The translations under genes and the position numbers were made by a program. Shown here piece by piece: positions 1-11,830 of a stretch of 64,000 nt of DNA (position 1 is the stretch's first letter; every line of letters begins with the position of its first letter). Under the pieces are notes generated by a model that searched no databases, had not been told where the DNA came from, and was given only the letters and a program-made list of their open reading frames with translations. Source of the DNA: Prostheceraeus crozeri (lineage: Eukaryota > Platyhelminthes > Polycladida > Euryleptidae); NCBI GenBank assembly GCA_907163375.1, contig CAJQUW010011299.1, positions 186,001 to 250,000 on the forward strand, written 5' to 3'.

Positions 1-27
1 ATTGCTAATTTTTTTTTATAATTTATC

Positions 28-87
28 TCGATCAACAAACTATGCACTCGCCCTTTGGGCTCGTGCATAGACATATTGATCTCGAGA
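28..87. repeat. Imperfect 60 bp palindrome
   Basis: The inner arms CTATGCAC and GTGCATAG flank CCCTTTGGG. Outside these, TCTCGATCAA pairs imperfectly with TTGATCTCGAG. I see no terminal repeat or target duplication that would make it a defined element, so it is reported only as a potential hairpin near the window edge. Confidence 0.6.
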
Positions 88-362
88 AATGCAAGAAAGA
101 TGGATATTTTGCACTAGTTGTGTAAATAACTATTAAAGAGATAGGAAAAATGAATATACCAGTTAAACAGACATGGTTTAACCAGTGTAAACTTAACATC
201 GATTTACAACATAATAAGTGATATCAAGAATGATAACCTGTGGTCGTAGACATCGTACACAAGTCAAGTATTTTATTTTAGACATCGTACACAAGTCATG
301 CATCAGGGACGACTCGAACAGATATAGGCGTTAGATCTAGTTTTAGTAGTCCCTGTCATGTA

Positions 363-2363
363 TTATCTCTTTATAATTTCAAAATGCAATGACATTCTAT
401 GCCAATAATTCAAATACCGATACACGTACAGTGTCCAACACATAGCTTCCTGTAATTGGCGAAATCTCACCTGCAAAGTTGTGGCTGCCAACTTTCGATA
501 TTTCGTACTGGTTATCAAAGATACATCCTCGACTTCAGCCAATAATCCAACCTTTCTGATGGCATCATGACCTCGAATAAAATTCCCCGCTTTATTTTCG
601 AAGATATACTTTTTCGTCAGAGTTGTGAGCCTTTGGATAACCGGAATAATTTCCTTTGGAAACAGTATCGGCACGAACTTATTACACTTCCCACGAACGT
701 AAACCAGCTCCAGTGACTCCAGGGTTTTTCTCTCTTCTTCGCTTAGTTTTTTCCACTCCTCGCGGGCATTTTCTTTCCATTTCTCACGATCATCCCAAGT
801 TTTCTTCTCGAGTTTGGCAACCTCCGAGGAACGCCTTCTATTAAACAAAATCAAGAAAGCTAGGGTTACTTCCTTCAGAAGTCTGGCGTTTTCCGTCGTT
901 TGTTCGGTTGATACGATTGTGTCAGTCATATATTCTTTCAACTTGGCTATATCAACCTTTTTCGGCAAAGTTTGTGGCATTCCTGACTGAGAGCACTTCA
1001 TGTAAACATGGGCATTAGTCATAAGGGGCGTTATTTCGTAATGAAATAACTTAAAAAAAGCTTTCACCTCCCTGGCCTTTTCAAAATCTAACGTCCGGTA
1101 GGCCTCGTTCTGAATTTCTTCTGCTACTTGAGAAATGGTTTGTCCAAGTCGTTTAAGGGCAGATGGTCGCTCCATTGATCTATCCGTTTCATTGGATGAC
1201 AATTTAATCTTGTAATTAAACATCTTGATGAAGGCATTTTTCATAAGTTTGAATTTTGCGGGCTGAATCAACTCCGTATATGAAATTTCCGGATTACCTG
1301 CGAAATCTCTGACGAATTTAAGAAAGTTACACAAGCTGCGCACCTTCTGAGAAATAGAAAAATACTTATTCATGCCCTTCTTTAAAATCATACTTGATAT
1401 CAATTTCAACAAAGCGTTGTCATTTTTTGCTATCTCGGAAAGGGGATCTGTTTTCATTCTTTTGAAGAACATATTTTGCTCCTCCGTGAATGACAAATCA
1501 GATAAATCGATCAATGAGACCCTTCGTACTTTCGTTTCCTTCCTTACTTCAATTGCCGGACATACATGTCTCCACATTTCTGTTGACGAATAGTATCCTG
1601 CGCACTCTTTACACATCGCATAAGAATCCAAATTACGAGATATATCAATATTGTTTGCTGGTCTTTGTACAACTATCAAGTGACCCCCATGCTTCAACAC
1701 TTTTTGGTTGTTTATATGGTTTCCCTTGTTTCGTAACAACTGTGTCGATTTACGCTTACCAAGCGATCCTTTAAGAAAAGTGTTGATATGCTGTACCTCT
1801 TTTTCTCGGCTGTGCTGGCTGTTTAGGTGACGCAAAAAGCTTGTGCTAAGAACGAACTTTTGGCAATATGGACAGCAATCTTTTTTATCGAATTTCTGCC
1901 GTGGTTTATTATTACACCCTAAAACGACAATTGAACTTTTGTTTTCGACATCTTCAAAGCACTGAGTTCGATTATCATTCAAGCTGCACTCAGTATCTGT
2001 TGAGTCTTCACAGGATGATATTGAATCCGAATCAAAGTCTGTTTCTGGTACGTAATCATCACAAGACTTCAGTGGTATAAGATCGTCTTTATCTTCATCG
2101 GAAGATCCACCTTCGACGTTCGTTTCCATTTCTCTTTGAAAGCTGAAACACTCGCCTTTAGACGCGTCTGCTGTTACCACATCATCGGTACATACATCTT
2201 TCCCTGAATCACCTGACTTATCGTACAACCGACCTGTGTATTCCACTGCATCTGAGCGCATCTGCATATCACGTTCATCATTATCTTGTTTACTCTTCCC
2301 TTTATTGTTAGACTTTGTTGATTTTTTGCCTGTAGAAAAATGAAAACATTGTTTTTGACGCAT
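363..2363 (-). CDS. Zinc-finger / tyrosine-recombinase-like protein, first exon of a spliced gene
   Basis: This is a long open frame starting at ATG 2363 (MRQKQ). The N-terminal third is acidic and low in complexity. A C2H2-type finger lies near residues 165-190 (CPYCQ, then two histidines in RHLNSQH), and a second Cys pair near residue 251 (CKEC). The C-terminal part resembles the tyrosine-recombinase-like domain of Crypton-type proteins: NRRRSSEVAKL fits the first-arginine box and STKYRKLAATTLQ fits the second box. The frame runs to 363, but a strong donor (TTTGCAG|GTGAGA) ends the exon at 471, directly after the second box. The downstream exon with the expected catalytic tyrosine is not visible in positions 1-360, so it probably lies outside the window or is lost. 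The family match is by motif only. It could be a domesticated gene or part of an element. The promoter-side segment and first ~30 codons are duplicated at 5590-6150. Confidence 0.7.
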   Translation of the reverse strand: MRQKQCFHFSTGKKSTKSNNKGKSKQDNDERDMQMRSDAVEYTGRLYDKSGDSGKDVCTDDVVTADASKGECFSFQREMETNVEGGSSDEDKDDLIPLKSCDDYVPETDFDSDSISSCEDSTDTECSLNDNRTQCFEDVENKSSIVVLGCNNKPRQKFDKKDCCPYCQKFVLSTSFLRHLNSQHSREKEVQHINTFLKGSLGKRKSTQLLRNKGNHINNQKVLKHGGHLIVVQRPANNIDISRNLDSYAMCKECAGYYSSTEMWRHVCPAIEVRKETKVRRVSLIDLSDLSFTEEQNMFFKRMKTDPLSEIAKNDNALLKLISSMILKKGMNKYFSISQKVRSLCNFLKFVRDFAGNPEISYTELIQPAKFKLMKNAFIKMFNYKIKLSSNETDRSMERPSALKRLGQTISQVAEEIQNEAYRTLDFEKAREVKAFFKLFHYEITPLMTNAHVYMKCSQSGMPQTLPKKVDIAKLKEYMTDTIVSTEQTTENARLLKEVTLAFLILFNRRRSSEVAKLEKKTWDDREKWKENAREEWKKLSEEERKTLESLELVYVRGKCNKFVPILFPKEIIPVIQRLTTLTKKYIFENKAGNFIRGHDAIRKVGLLAEVEDVSLITSTKYRKLAATTLQVRFRQLQEAMCWTLYVYRYLNYWHRMSLHFEIIKR

Positions 2364-2790
2364 GAAAATACTTGTATATAATTATATATATAGTGGAGGA
2401 GGCCCTAACTCGAAGTGGAGTAAAACAGCCTCTACAATTTTTCGACATAGATATACATCAGAACTCAATAATATTCGTGAAAGCACACTTGATGGGGAAG
2501 AGACAGAGTTTGCAATCAATATCAATAGTCTTGATATTAAAGGCTATTAATAGTTGTCGTTTCAGTACCGAAAATAGTAAGTAAGTACAGAGTGATTCAT
2601 ATGTCGCTGTCTCTGTATTTAGTACTTCTGGCTTGTCTACATTTGCAGAATGATAAAAGTATTGAAAAAAAAGCAAATTTACATAAAAATGAAAAACTTT
2701 TAATATACACATGTTTTTCAAGTGGTTGAAGGAGTAATTATATGTTGAAAATGAAAATGACGAAAATGTGAAAAATGTGAACGCCCAAAC
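2271..2790. repeat. Segmental duplication, copy 1
   Basis: This segment includes the first ~30 codons of the recombinase-like protein, its upstream region with a TATATA stretch, and the start of a Tc1-type element (TACAGAGTGATTCATATG near 2586). It matches 5590-6150 in the same orientation with few differences. The satellite array lies between the two copies. Confidence 0.85.
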
Positions 2791-2799
2791 CACATTTCG

Positions 2800-5590
2800 T
2801 TCAGTGCTCTCTAACTGCTGGTATGACATTGACCTACTGCATGGATTCAGGACATGTGTGAAAATCGACTTTGGAACTATTTATCTTTTTGACTTTAACC
2901 GCTTACGCTTCAAATATCAACACGTTAGTCAATATAACCTCTAGCCAACAATAATTAAACGTCTCAGTCACATTTAGCACATTTGAGCTCTGTAACTCTT
3001 CACGAGACATTGACTTACTGTCTAGATTCCCGACATATGTGAAAGTCGACATTGGAACTATTTATCTTTTTGACTTTAACTGCTTACGCTTCAAATATCA
3101 ACACGTTAGTCAATATAACCTCTAGCCAACAATAATTAAACGTCGCAGTCACATTTAGCACATTTGAGCTCTGTAACTCTTCACGAGACATTGACTTACT
3201 GTGTAGTTTCTCGACATGTGTGAAAGTCGACATTGGAACTATTTATCTTTTTGACTTTAACCGCCTACGCTTCAAATATCAACACGTTAGTCTTAACTCT
3301 TCACGAGACATTGACTTACTGTATAGTTTCTCGACATGTGTGAAAGTCGACATTGAAACTATTTATCTTTTTGACTTTAACCGATTACGCTTCAAATATC
3401 AACACGTTAGTCAATATAACCTCTAGCCAACAATAATTAAACGTCTCAGTCACATTTAGCACATTTGAGCTCTGTAACTCTTCACGAGACATTGACTTAC
3501 TGTCTAGATTCAGGACATGTGTGAAAATCGACTTTGGAACTATTTATCTTTTTGACTTTAACCGCCTACGCTTCAAATATCAACACGTTAGTCAATATAA
3601 CCTCTAGCCAACAATAATTAAACGTCTCAGTCACATTTAGCACATTTGAGCTCTGTAACTCTTCACGAGACATTGACTTACTGTATAGTTTCTCGACATG
3701 TGTGAAAGTCGACATTGAAACTATTTATCTTTTTGACTTTAACCGATTACGCTTCAAATATCAACACGTTAGTCAATATAACCTCTAGCCAACAATAATT
3801 AAACGTCTCAGTCACATTTAGCACATTTGAGCTCTGTAACTCTTCACGAGACATTGACTTACTGTCTAGATTCTCGACATGTGTGAAAGTCGACATTGGA
3901 ACTATTTATGTTTTTGACTTTAACCGCTTACGCTTCAAATATCAACACGTTAGTCAATATAACCTCTAGCCAACAATAATTAAACGTCGCAGTCACATTT
4001 AGCACATTTGAGCTCTGTAACTCTTCACGAGACATTGACTTACTGTGTAGTTTCTCGACATGTGTGAAAGTCGACATTGGAACTATTTATCTTTTTGACT
4101 TTAACCGCTTACGCTTCAAATATCAACACGTTAGTCTTAACTCTTCACGAGACATTGACTTACTGTATAGTTTCTCGACATGTGTGAAAGTCGACATTGA
4201 AACTATTTATCTTTTTGACTTTAACCGCTTACGCTTCAAATATCAACACGTTAGTCAATATAACCTCTAGCCAACAATAATTAAACGTCTCAGTCACATT
4301 TAGCACATTTGAGCTCTGTAACTCTTCACGAGACATTGACTTACTGTATAGTTTCTCGACATGTGTGAAAGTCGACATTGGAACTATTTATCTTTTTGAC
4401 TTTAACCGCTTACGCTTCAAATATCAACACGTTAGTCAATATAACCTCTAGCCAACAATAATTAAACGTCGCAGTCACATTTAGCACATTTGAGCTCTGT
4501 AACTCTTCACGAGACATTGACTTACTGTGTAGTTTCTCGACATGTGTGAAAGTCGACATTGGAACTATTTATCTTTTTGACTTTAACGCCTACGCTTCAA
4601 ATATCAACACGTTAGTCTTAACTCTTCACGAGACATTGACTTACTGTATTGTTTCTCGACATGTGTGAAAGTCGACATTGAAACTATTTATCTTTTTGAC
4701 TTTAACCGATTACGCTTCAAATATCAACACGTTAGTCAATATAACCTCTAGCCAACAATAATTAAACGTCGCAGTCACATTTAGCACATTTGAGCTCTGT
4801 AACTCTTCACGAGACATTGACTTACTGTCTAGATTCTCGACATGTGTGAAAGTCGACATTGGAACTATTTATGTTTTTGACTTTAACCGCTTACGCTTCA
4901 AATATCAACACGTTAGTCAATATAACCTCTAGCCAACAATAATTAAACGTCGCAGTCACATTTAGCACATTTGAGCTCTGTAACTCTTCACGAGACATTG
5001 ACTTACTGTGTAGTTTCTCGACATGTGTGAAAGTCGACATTGGAACTATTTATCTTTTTGACTTTAACCGCTTACGCTTCAAATATCAACACGTTAGTCT
5101 TAACTCTTCACGAGACATTGACTTACTGTCTAGATTCTCGACATGTGTGAAAGTCGACTTTGGAACTATTTATCTTTTTGACTTTAACCGCCTACGCTTC
5201 AAATATCAACACGTTAGTCAATATAACCTCTAGCCAACAATAATTAAACGTCTCAGTCACATTTAGCACATTTGAGCTCTGTAACTCTTCACGAGACATT
5301 GACTTACTGTCTAGATTCTCGACATGTGTGAAAGTCGACATTGAAACTATTTATCTTTTTGACTTTAACCGCTTACGCTTCAAATATCAACACGTTAGAC
5401 AACATAACCTCTAGCCAACAATAATTAAACGTCGCAGTCACATTTAGTATATGTGAGCTCTGTAACTCTTCACGAGACATTGACTTACTGTCTAGATTCT
5501 CGACATGTGTGAAATTCGACTTCGAAACAATCTATCTTTTTGACTTTAAACACATGCGTTTAATATATCAACTCATAAGTCAATATATAT
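2800..5590. repeat. Satellite array, 181 bp and 120 bp monomers in higher-order pattern
   Basis: About 16 head-to-tail monomers share landmarks such as ACTCTTCACGAGACATTGAC and CTTTTTGACTTTAACCGC. Anchoring on ACATTGACTTACTG gives spacings of about 181 bp, broken by four short steps of 120 bp (starting near 3188, 4031, 4513 and 4994). The short monomer lacks about 61 bp between GTTAGTC and AACTCTTCACG. Successive short monomers are about 843, 482 and 481 bp apart, so 120+181+181 is a likely higher-order unit. Monomers are nearly identical, which suggests recent amplification. The 68-codon frames inside span short-monomer junctions and are not treated as genes. Confidence 0.95.
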
Positions 5591-6150
5591 ATCACGTTTA
5601 TCATTATCTTGTTTACTCTTCCCTTTATTGTCAGACTTTGTTGATTTTTTGCCTGTGGAAAAATGAAAACATTGTTTTTGACGCATGAAAATACTTGCAT
5701 ATAATTATATTATATATATATATATATAGTGGAGGAGGCCCTAACTCGAAGTGGAGTAAAACAGCCTCTACAATTTTTCGACATAGATATATATCAGAAC
5801 TCAATAATATTCGTGAAAGCACACTTGATGGGGAAGAGAGTTTAACTCAATAAAATAATTATTAATTATTAATAATTATAATTAAATAAGAGAGTTTGCA
5901 ATCAATATCAATTGTCCTGATATTAAAGGCTATTAATAGTTGTCGTTTCAGTACCGTAAATAGTAAGTAAGTACAGGGTGATTCATATGTCGCTGTCTCT
6001 GTATTTAGTACTTCTGGGTTGTCTGCATTTGCAGAATGCTAAAAGTATTGATGTGAAATGCAAATTTACTTCAAAATGAAAAACTTTTAATATACATATG
6101 TTTTTCAAGTGGTTGAAGGAGTAATTATCAGTTGAAAATGACGAAAATGT
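5590..6150. repeat. Segmental duplication, copy 2
   Basis: This is the second copy of 2271-2790 and carries the first ~30 codons of the recombinase-like protein on the minus strand (ATG near 5690) with no following gene body. It differs from copy 1 by a longer TA run near 5710 and by about 50 bp of AT-rich sequence near 5840-5890, bounded by AGAG. Unlike copy 1, it continues into the coding relic of the Tc1-type element. Confidence 0.85.
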
Positions 6151-6500
6151 GAAGAATTAAGTAATCGACTACATTTAAGAAAATCATGAGAGCACAAGTC
6201 AGAGACAAATTGCCAGTAATATTGGAACACCCATGTCAACTGTAAACTGAGTTCTAAGAAATGATAAAATACTCCCTTGGAAATATCAGTAGGTTCATGA
6301 AATTATCGACGTGGATTTTGATTGGCGATTGCCGCTTTGTAAGTGGATTTAGATCACGATACTATTTAGCATTTTGGTTTTCTCGGAAAAAACAGCTTTC
6401 ATTCGAAGGAAAATGTTAATTAGCGTGACATGTTTTACTATGTAAAATAAACCAAACATCTTGCCATCGTCCGTCCACCGCGTTTGAAAATAACTTGGTT
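5972..6500 (+). pseudogene. Tc1/IS630-type transposase relic, 5' part
   Basis: The element end TACAGGGTGATTCATATG begins at 5972. Near 6165-6300 the plus strand reads a helix-turn-helix typical of Tc1-like transposases, with STSQRQIASNIGTPMSTVN followed by an in-frame stop and then VLRNDK. Further on, FSEKTAF fits the degraded first catalytic segment, although the expected Asp is not seen. Stops and frame changes are frequent, and I found no C-terminal half or second terminal repeat downstream. The element is dead and 3'-truncated. Confidence 0.7.
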
Positions 6501-9500
6501 TTGAAACTCTTAGGTGAAACTAATTCTTTTAGTGGACCTCATTCCTAAATCTAATCCACGAAATGGAGGGCAAATTTCTAGTGCGATGTTTGTAATATGC
6601 ACTTTGCGGTATCGAGTAGCAGACTATTACCCCAAAGTAGTCGAGTAGTATCCCAAGGGGTATCAGTTGGGGTAAAAGACCCTGCTTGTTATCGCAAACG
6701 GACCCAATTCAAAACTTTCCTCGCAGCATTTCATCAATTACCATGAATATAACTAGAGAACCTCTATATGCAGTATAGTTCAAATCTATGGAACACCGCT
6801 TTTGACCCAAATTCTAAATCTTGATACAAAACTAAATTAGGCTTCTACATAATTTTAGGTTTTAGAAAATAAATCTAAAATAGAAGTATATACTTGAGTT
6901 CGGGTAGCTTGAAAATAGGAAGTTATAGGAATTGATTAATATTAGTTTAGCATCGTGAGTCTTTCAAACTCATTTCGGCCAGAGAATATTCACACATTCG
7001 TATATTTGAAATATGAAAGTAACTGCTAGTGCCTATAGTGTAACTCTTACCTATCGAACGTACTCAAGAGACCTTAAAGATCTCGCCTCGTTTCAACTCT
7101 TTTAAAATCTTGATGCGGCATAGACATACTGCAAAAATCTTCGACATGTATGAAAATCAAACTCGGATCATTCTATATTCTGCATCGTGTTTGCCACTGG
7201 TTCAAATAAGAACTTCTTCACCTCGATAACTTCATGATGATTGTAAGGCATGAAGATTATTTTTTTAGGTTTATCTAGATTTTGATGCGATTAAGACTTC
7301 CTGCATAAATCTTCGGCATACGAATAAAAATCAGATCGAATGACCGAGTCCCACCTTATTAGTTACTGATGTTAGGCATGCAAGGGATTCATTTAGACAT
7401 GAATTAATTCATCGCACATAAATATACAATCAAAATTTTTTAGCATTCGATCCGTTTTTCTCGTATAATGTTATAAAAAAAATTCGCGAAATTATCACTA
7501 ACAATACAGATCAAAATCATCATACTTGGCATTACGATTACATGGATCTATCCTTAGTATACTAATGCTATATGAGAAATTTTCCTGTCCTGAGAGAAAA
7601 GGATGGAAGTCGTTACAGTATCCGAATGTATCTTTAACAGTCCTGCGTTCCCGATTTCGTTTGTTGCGCTGTTGGAGTCATTAACTTAACCTATAACTGA
7701 AGACGCTGAATAGATTATCATTAATGAATTCTGTCGGGGAGGTGAATTACTTGCTATGGTAATCTTTCTTTCATCTAGCATCTCTTATTATCATAAATAT
7801 TCTAATTTTCATTATTGTCAATATCACCAACAACAAACCATTAACAATAGCCTATATTTTATAAATATAATCCTCCCGTTCAATCAGAATGAATACGATG
7901 CATTGCTTCGAGATCTCTTTATGCTATATGCGCAGCACGACCAGACAACATTTTGTTTACTCGATTGTCAGTAACACTTATTAGCGTGATCACTATTAAC
8001 AAATCAACGTGAATACTCGTATCATCAAAAGTGTAAATAACCAACAATGGTTACTACATCTATTATCTCTCGAGTAAACAAATGCGATTTTTTCGAACTG
8101 ACGCTTTAATATCTCGAAATCTATTCATGTTTGAAAATAGTTCTGGGGAGTCTTTTGAAGTTACGTCAAATAACTCAATAAATTGAGTGATGATTCGAAA
8201 ACGAACATTAACTCAAGCAACTAACATAGTGAACTTGTCATCGATTCATAGGAGGGATGTGCACTTTTCTTTTTCTTTGTTTGATCACTAAAAACGTAAC
8301 AACACGATGGGCGTATCAGAAGTAACAGATCCCTGATTCAAACAATTGACGTATTTTACTATAATTAATATCATGCTGAAAAATTGACAGGGTGAATGAA
8401 AACTTCATCGATCTTTCTGTTCTGCTATTAAGGAATTGAATAGAGTGATAGATATTTGAGGATTCTCAAACACACATCATACAAATAATGATCTCTAAAG
8501 ATAATGCATATATTTTAGGAGTTCTTTAAAAAACCATTTTCGACGCGTTATCATATGATTTTAGTTCAAAAAAATTTGTCAGAATCAATAAGTATTAACC
8601 TATATAATATTAACGGCACATCCCTGAAATGAAACCAACAAAAATTGAACGAAACGATATTACCTTTCAAATACCTGAAAAAAGAGATGCTATGAGTGAA
8701 TCATTTTCTTTGAGAGCTGGAGGATATGAATCTCACATTGTTTGTATAAAAATGCTTAATGAATGAAGAGTTCTCCCCAAAATAAATAATACAAGCTTAA
8801 CTATGCCGAACAATAAAATAGTATTGCCATCTCAAGTCTGTTGTCTAGTATGGTCCTGGATCATGATCCTACCTTCGTACTGGATCACATTAACATATAA
8901 GTACACTTACATAAAGTGTAGAAAATATTAGCTACATTGTATTCATTTACTTACGGTTGATTCTCAGTAAGTCGTATATTCTTTTGCACGTAACTTATAA
9001 TTATCATTTCATGTGTACGTACTCTTTAGGCCTACCTACAAAAATCTTAGTTTCGTATTATATCATCACTTTCGTTACCCTTTACTCAAATGGCATGGAC
9101 GTAAATCTAATCTATTTCGTAAACATGGGTCTGTGTTGTCTACTCCTATTACAGCGGAGGTCTCACGAAAACTTTTGAAAGGAAAAATACAAAATTTCAC
9201 TCATGCTTACTCGTTTTATGAAGCAGTATAAAGCTGTATATTTAGTCCTACAAGTATTATAATAGATCATGCCTTAATGACGATTACCTTAACCATCACT
9301 AAACAGATGCCGTCCAATGGATGTGGTAATTTACGCTAAAACTAGTTCGATTAATTAAATTGCTATTTTCCCTTATTGACGACTATTAATACGTAAGAGA
9401 ACTGACCTTAAGACTGGTATTTCATCAAGATTTCAGCTATCTTATAGAGTTGCAAATTCAGTCGCTAAATAGGCATGGATCTCATCTTTCATCTCAGTGC

Positions 9501-9840
9501 TAAATCGGCGGAATTTCGTATTTCAACCGATATGTTATTTGAGTACGAATTCATGAATCACAGGATTAAAGCTCTCATGGAGATACAATTGCAGTAAATT
9601 ATTCACACACCCTTTAAAATCTGTAGGGACTTCGACAAAGACTTAAATCATAACATCTCTACTTACATCTGCTGGAGTGCCCTATTCTTTGATTCTCTCA
9701 TGATCTATAAAAGAAAAAAGTACTGTCATGAAAGCAATTTATAGCGACCAAAACTTAATAACATTCGAAAATGGAAAACAGCTTTCACTATCTTCATCCA
9801 TCTCTAGACCCAATTAAGAAGGCATGTTTTTGTTACTAAT
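6501..9840. other. Intergenic AT-rich stretch without a supported gene
   Basis: Open frames here are short and show no recognisable domain. The only structure I see is decayed satellite sequence near 7090-7370, listed separately. Confidence 0.6.
7090..7370. repeat. Two ancient satellite monomer relics
   Basis: CTTCGACATGTATGAAAATC near 7139 and the matching CTTCGGCATACGAATAAAAATC region near 7310 align with the satellite landmark CTCGACATGTGTGAAAATCG. They are about 180 bp apart, the monomer period of the young array. Confidence 0.55.
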
Positions 9841-10710
9841 ATCTGCGACATTCGCTTGCTGTCTAAATTTCCAACATGCTTAAAAAAATTCGGATCTCCC
9901 CATCTTCAGTAACGATGCTTTTACTGACAAGTAAACTTACACCATCTTTTTGACTTTAACTGGCTACGATTGAAATATCAACAAGTCGGTCAATATAACA
10001 TCTATCAGAAGTATAACATATATCAGGAGTTTTATAAAGTCAATATAACCTCTAGCCAACAAAAATTAAACGTCGCAGTCACATTGATTACATGTGAGCT
10101 CTGTAACTCTTCACGAGACATTGACTTACTGTCTAGATTCTCGACATGTGTGAAAATCGACTTCGGACCTATTTATCTTTTTGACTTTCAACACCTACGC
10201 TTAAAACATTAACTCCTAAGTCAATATGACGTCAGGACGAAGTCAATTCAACGCCCCAACCACTTTTGGTTTATTTCACGTCTGCTAATGTTGATATGAC
10301 ATTGATTTATTGTACAGAGTCTCGACATGCGTCAAATCGACCTTCGAGGCATTTGTCTTTTTGTATGTAACTCCAACTCCTTCGAATAGCAAATCCCTAG
10401 TCAATACGACGTCATGGCGGATCAAATTCAAAGACCAAACCTTATTTGGTTTATTTCAGCTCTGTAGCTGATTATGTGACATTGACCTACCGTATAGATT
10501 CTCGACGTGTGTGAAAATCGACTTCGAATCGATTCATCATTTTCACTTTATCTGCCTCCGCTTCAGAGATCAACACCCTAGTCAATGTAACCTAGCTTGC
10601 CGAAGTCAATTCAACACCCCATCCACATTTGATATAGGCTATACGAGCTCTGTAACTGTTCATATGACAATGACTTATATTGCATAGTTTCCCGATGTAT
10701 AGGCTTATAT
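9840..10710. repeat. Diverged satellite block, ~180 bp monomers
   Basis: One well-preserved monomer (10060-10215) is followed by strongly diverged ones. The landmark ACATTGACTTACTG and its derivatives recur near 10117, 10299, 10479 and 10667, spacing about 180-188 bp. A more degraded partial copy sits near 9846-9930. Diverged monomers carry extra sequence (CAATTCAACGCCCCAACC) that also appears at the left edge of the young array near 2790. Confidence 0.85.
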
Positions 10711-11750
10711 AATAGATTTAAGACCATTTCTTTTGAATTAGATAAGAAAAAATATATAGCCTATATTAGTTGAAAAAAAGAATATCGGCTATAGCTGAAT
10801 AGTGCTGAATATTACTTAATAAAATAGTGTTGTATATGAGTTTATACAATATAGGTATACAATATACATAGGCCTACAATATAGGGCCTATGTATGTATT
10901 TTTATATATAAGGTACATTATTAGAAGTTCGGGTGATCTTACGCAATTCATCTTCTTGTAGGTGCTATGTAATAATTCAATTATAGCTGATGTTGTCAAA
11001 AGATACGGTAGAATATCAGGTAAGTAGGTAACTAAAAAGGCTAGGCCTACTGTATAAAGGCCAAGTTATCGGTATAGGGCCTACATATTGCAGTTAATAC
11101 AGTATTAATACTATGTCAAGTTCAAATTTAATCGAGTGGAAATATTTAGGACCTAAATAATAGATAATATTCAAAATGAATAATTTAAGCTGGTATCAAC
11201 AATTTCACCCTCATTTTTGATAAGTTGGTAGGTCCTAAGGATGTTATAAAGATTCTGACTTAGCTTAGGCAAGGTAACTTGAAAATGTGTTAATCGTTCG
11301 GACCTCTTTGGTTCGGACTGTGAAAAAATTGACGCACGCGCTATCTAAGTTATATAATTTCAGAAATTAGGAATTTTAAGTTATCTAATTTAGTCGCTAC
11401 TTATCTTTGAGATATTTCAAGTAGGCCTACCTATCTTAGGAAGTTTATATTGATATAAATCTTCGCCTTCTGAAAGCTCAGATAAACTAAACCAGGTTCA
11501 ATCCTCTCTAAGTCAGCTATAACAGTAACTAGCTAAATCACCGACATATAAAAATTGCGATTCACTGACTTCAACTTATTCGCCGTATCATTACGTATGT
11601 GGTTTGTAATCCTCGTTGCAGTCTCTTTACCACCGAAAACAAAAATGGTCAACGATATTTTGGAAATCACACATTTCCTCAAGTGAGCTATCTCATTAAA
11701 TCATCTAGATACCGGTTTAACTGAAACGGTGAAATAGCTAAAGTATTTGT
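10711..11750. other. AT-rich intergenic stretch
   Basis: I see no gene. Short TAGGCCTAC-type words and TATA runs recur between 10730 and 11100. Confidence 0.6.
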
Positions 11751-11752
11751 TA

Positions 11753-11830
11753 AAAATATGGTGCAATTTGATAATCTGGAAAATGTATAATCAGTCAAAC
11801 TGAAAAAATTTATAATCAGTCACAGAATTT
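11753..11830 (+). repeat. Outer inverted end, left
   Basis: It contains two copies of TATAATCAGTCA and the word AATCTGGAAAAT, and pairs with 23745-23832 on the opposite strand with a few differences. Confidence 0.75.

Noticed and set aside
1-360. Search for the second exon of the recombinase-like gene
   Set aside because: No frame with a His/Tyr box and no convincing acceptor was found on the minus strand.
3220-5233. Three near-identical 68-codon frames inside the satellite array
   Set aside because: They are the same monomer-junction sequence read three times, and exist only because the 120 bp monomer keeps the frame open. No domain and no codon signal.
2800-5590. CRISPR-like regular repeats
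   Set aside because: Repeat units are long and adjoin without unique spacers; this is satellite DNA in a eukaryotic genome.
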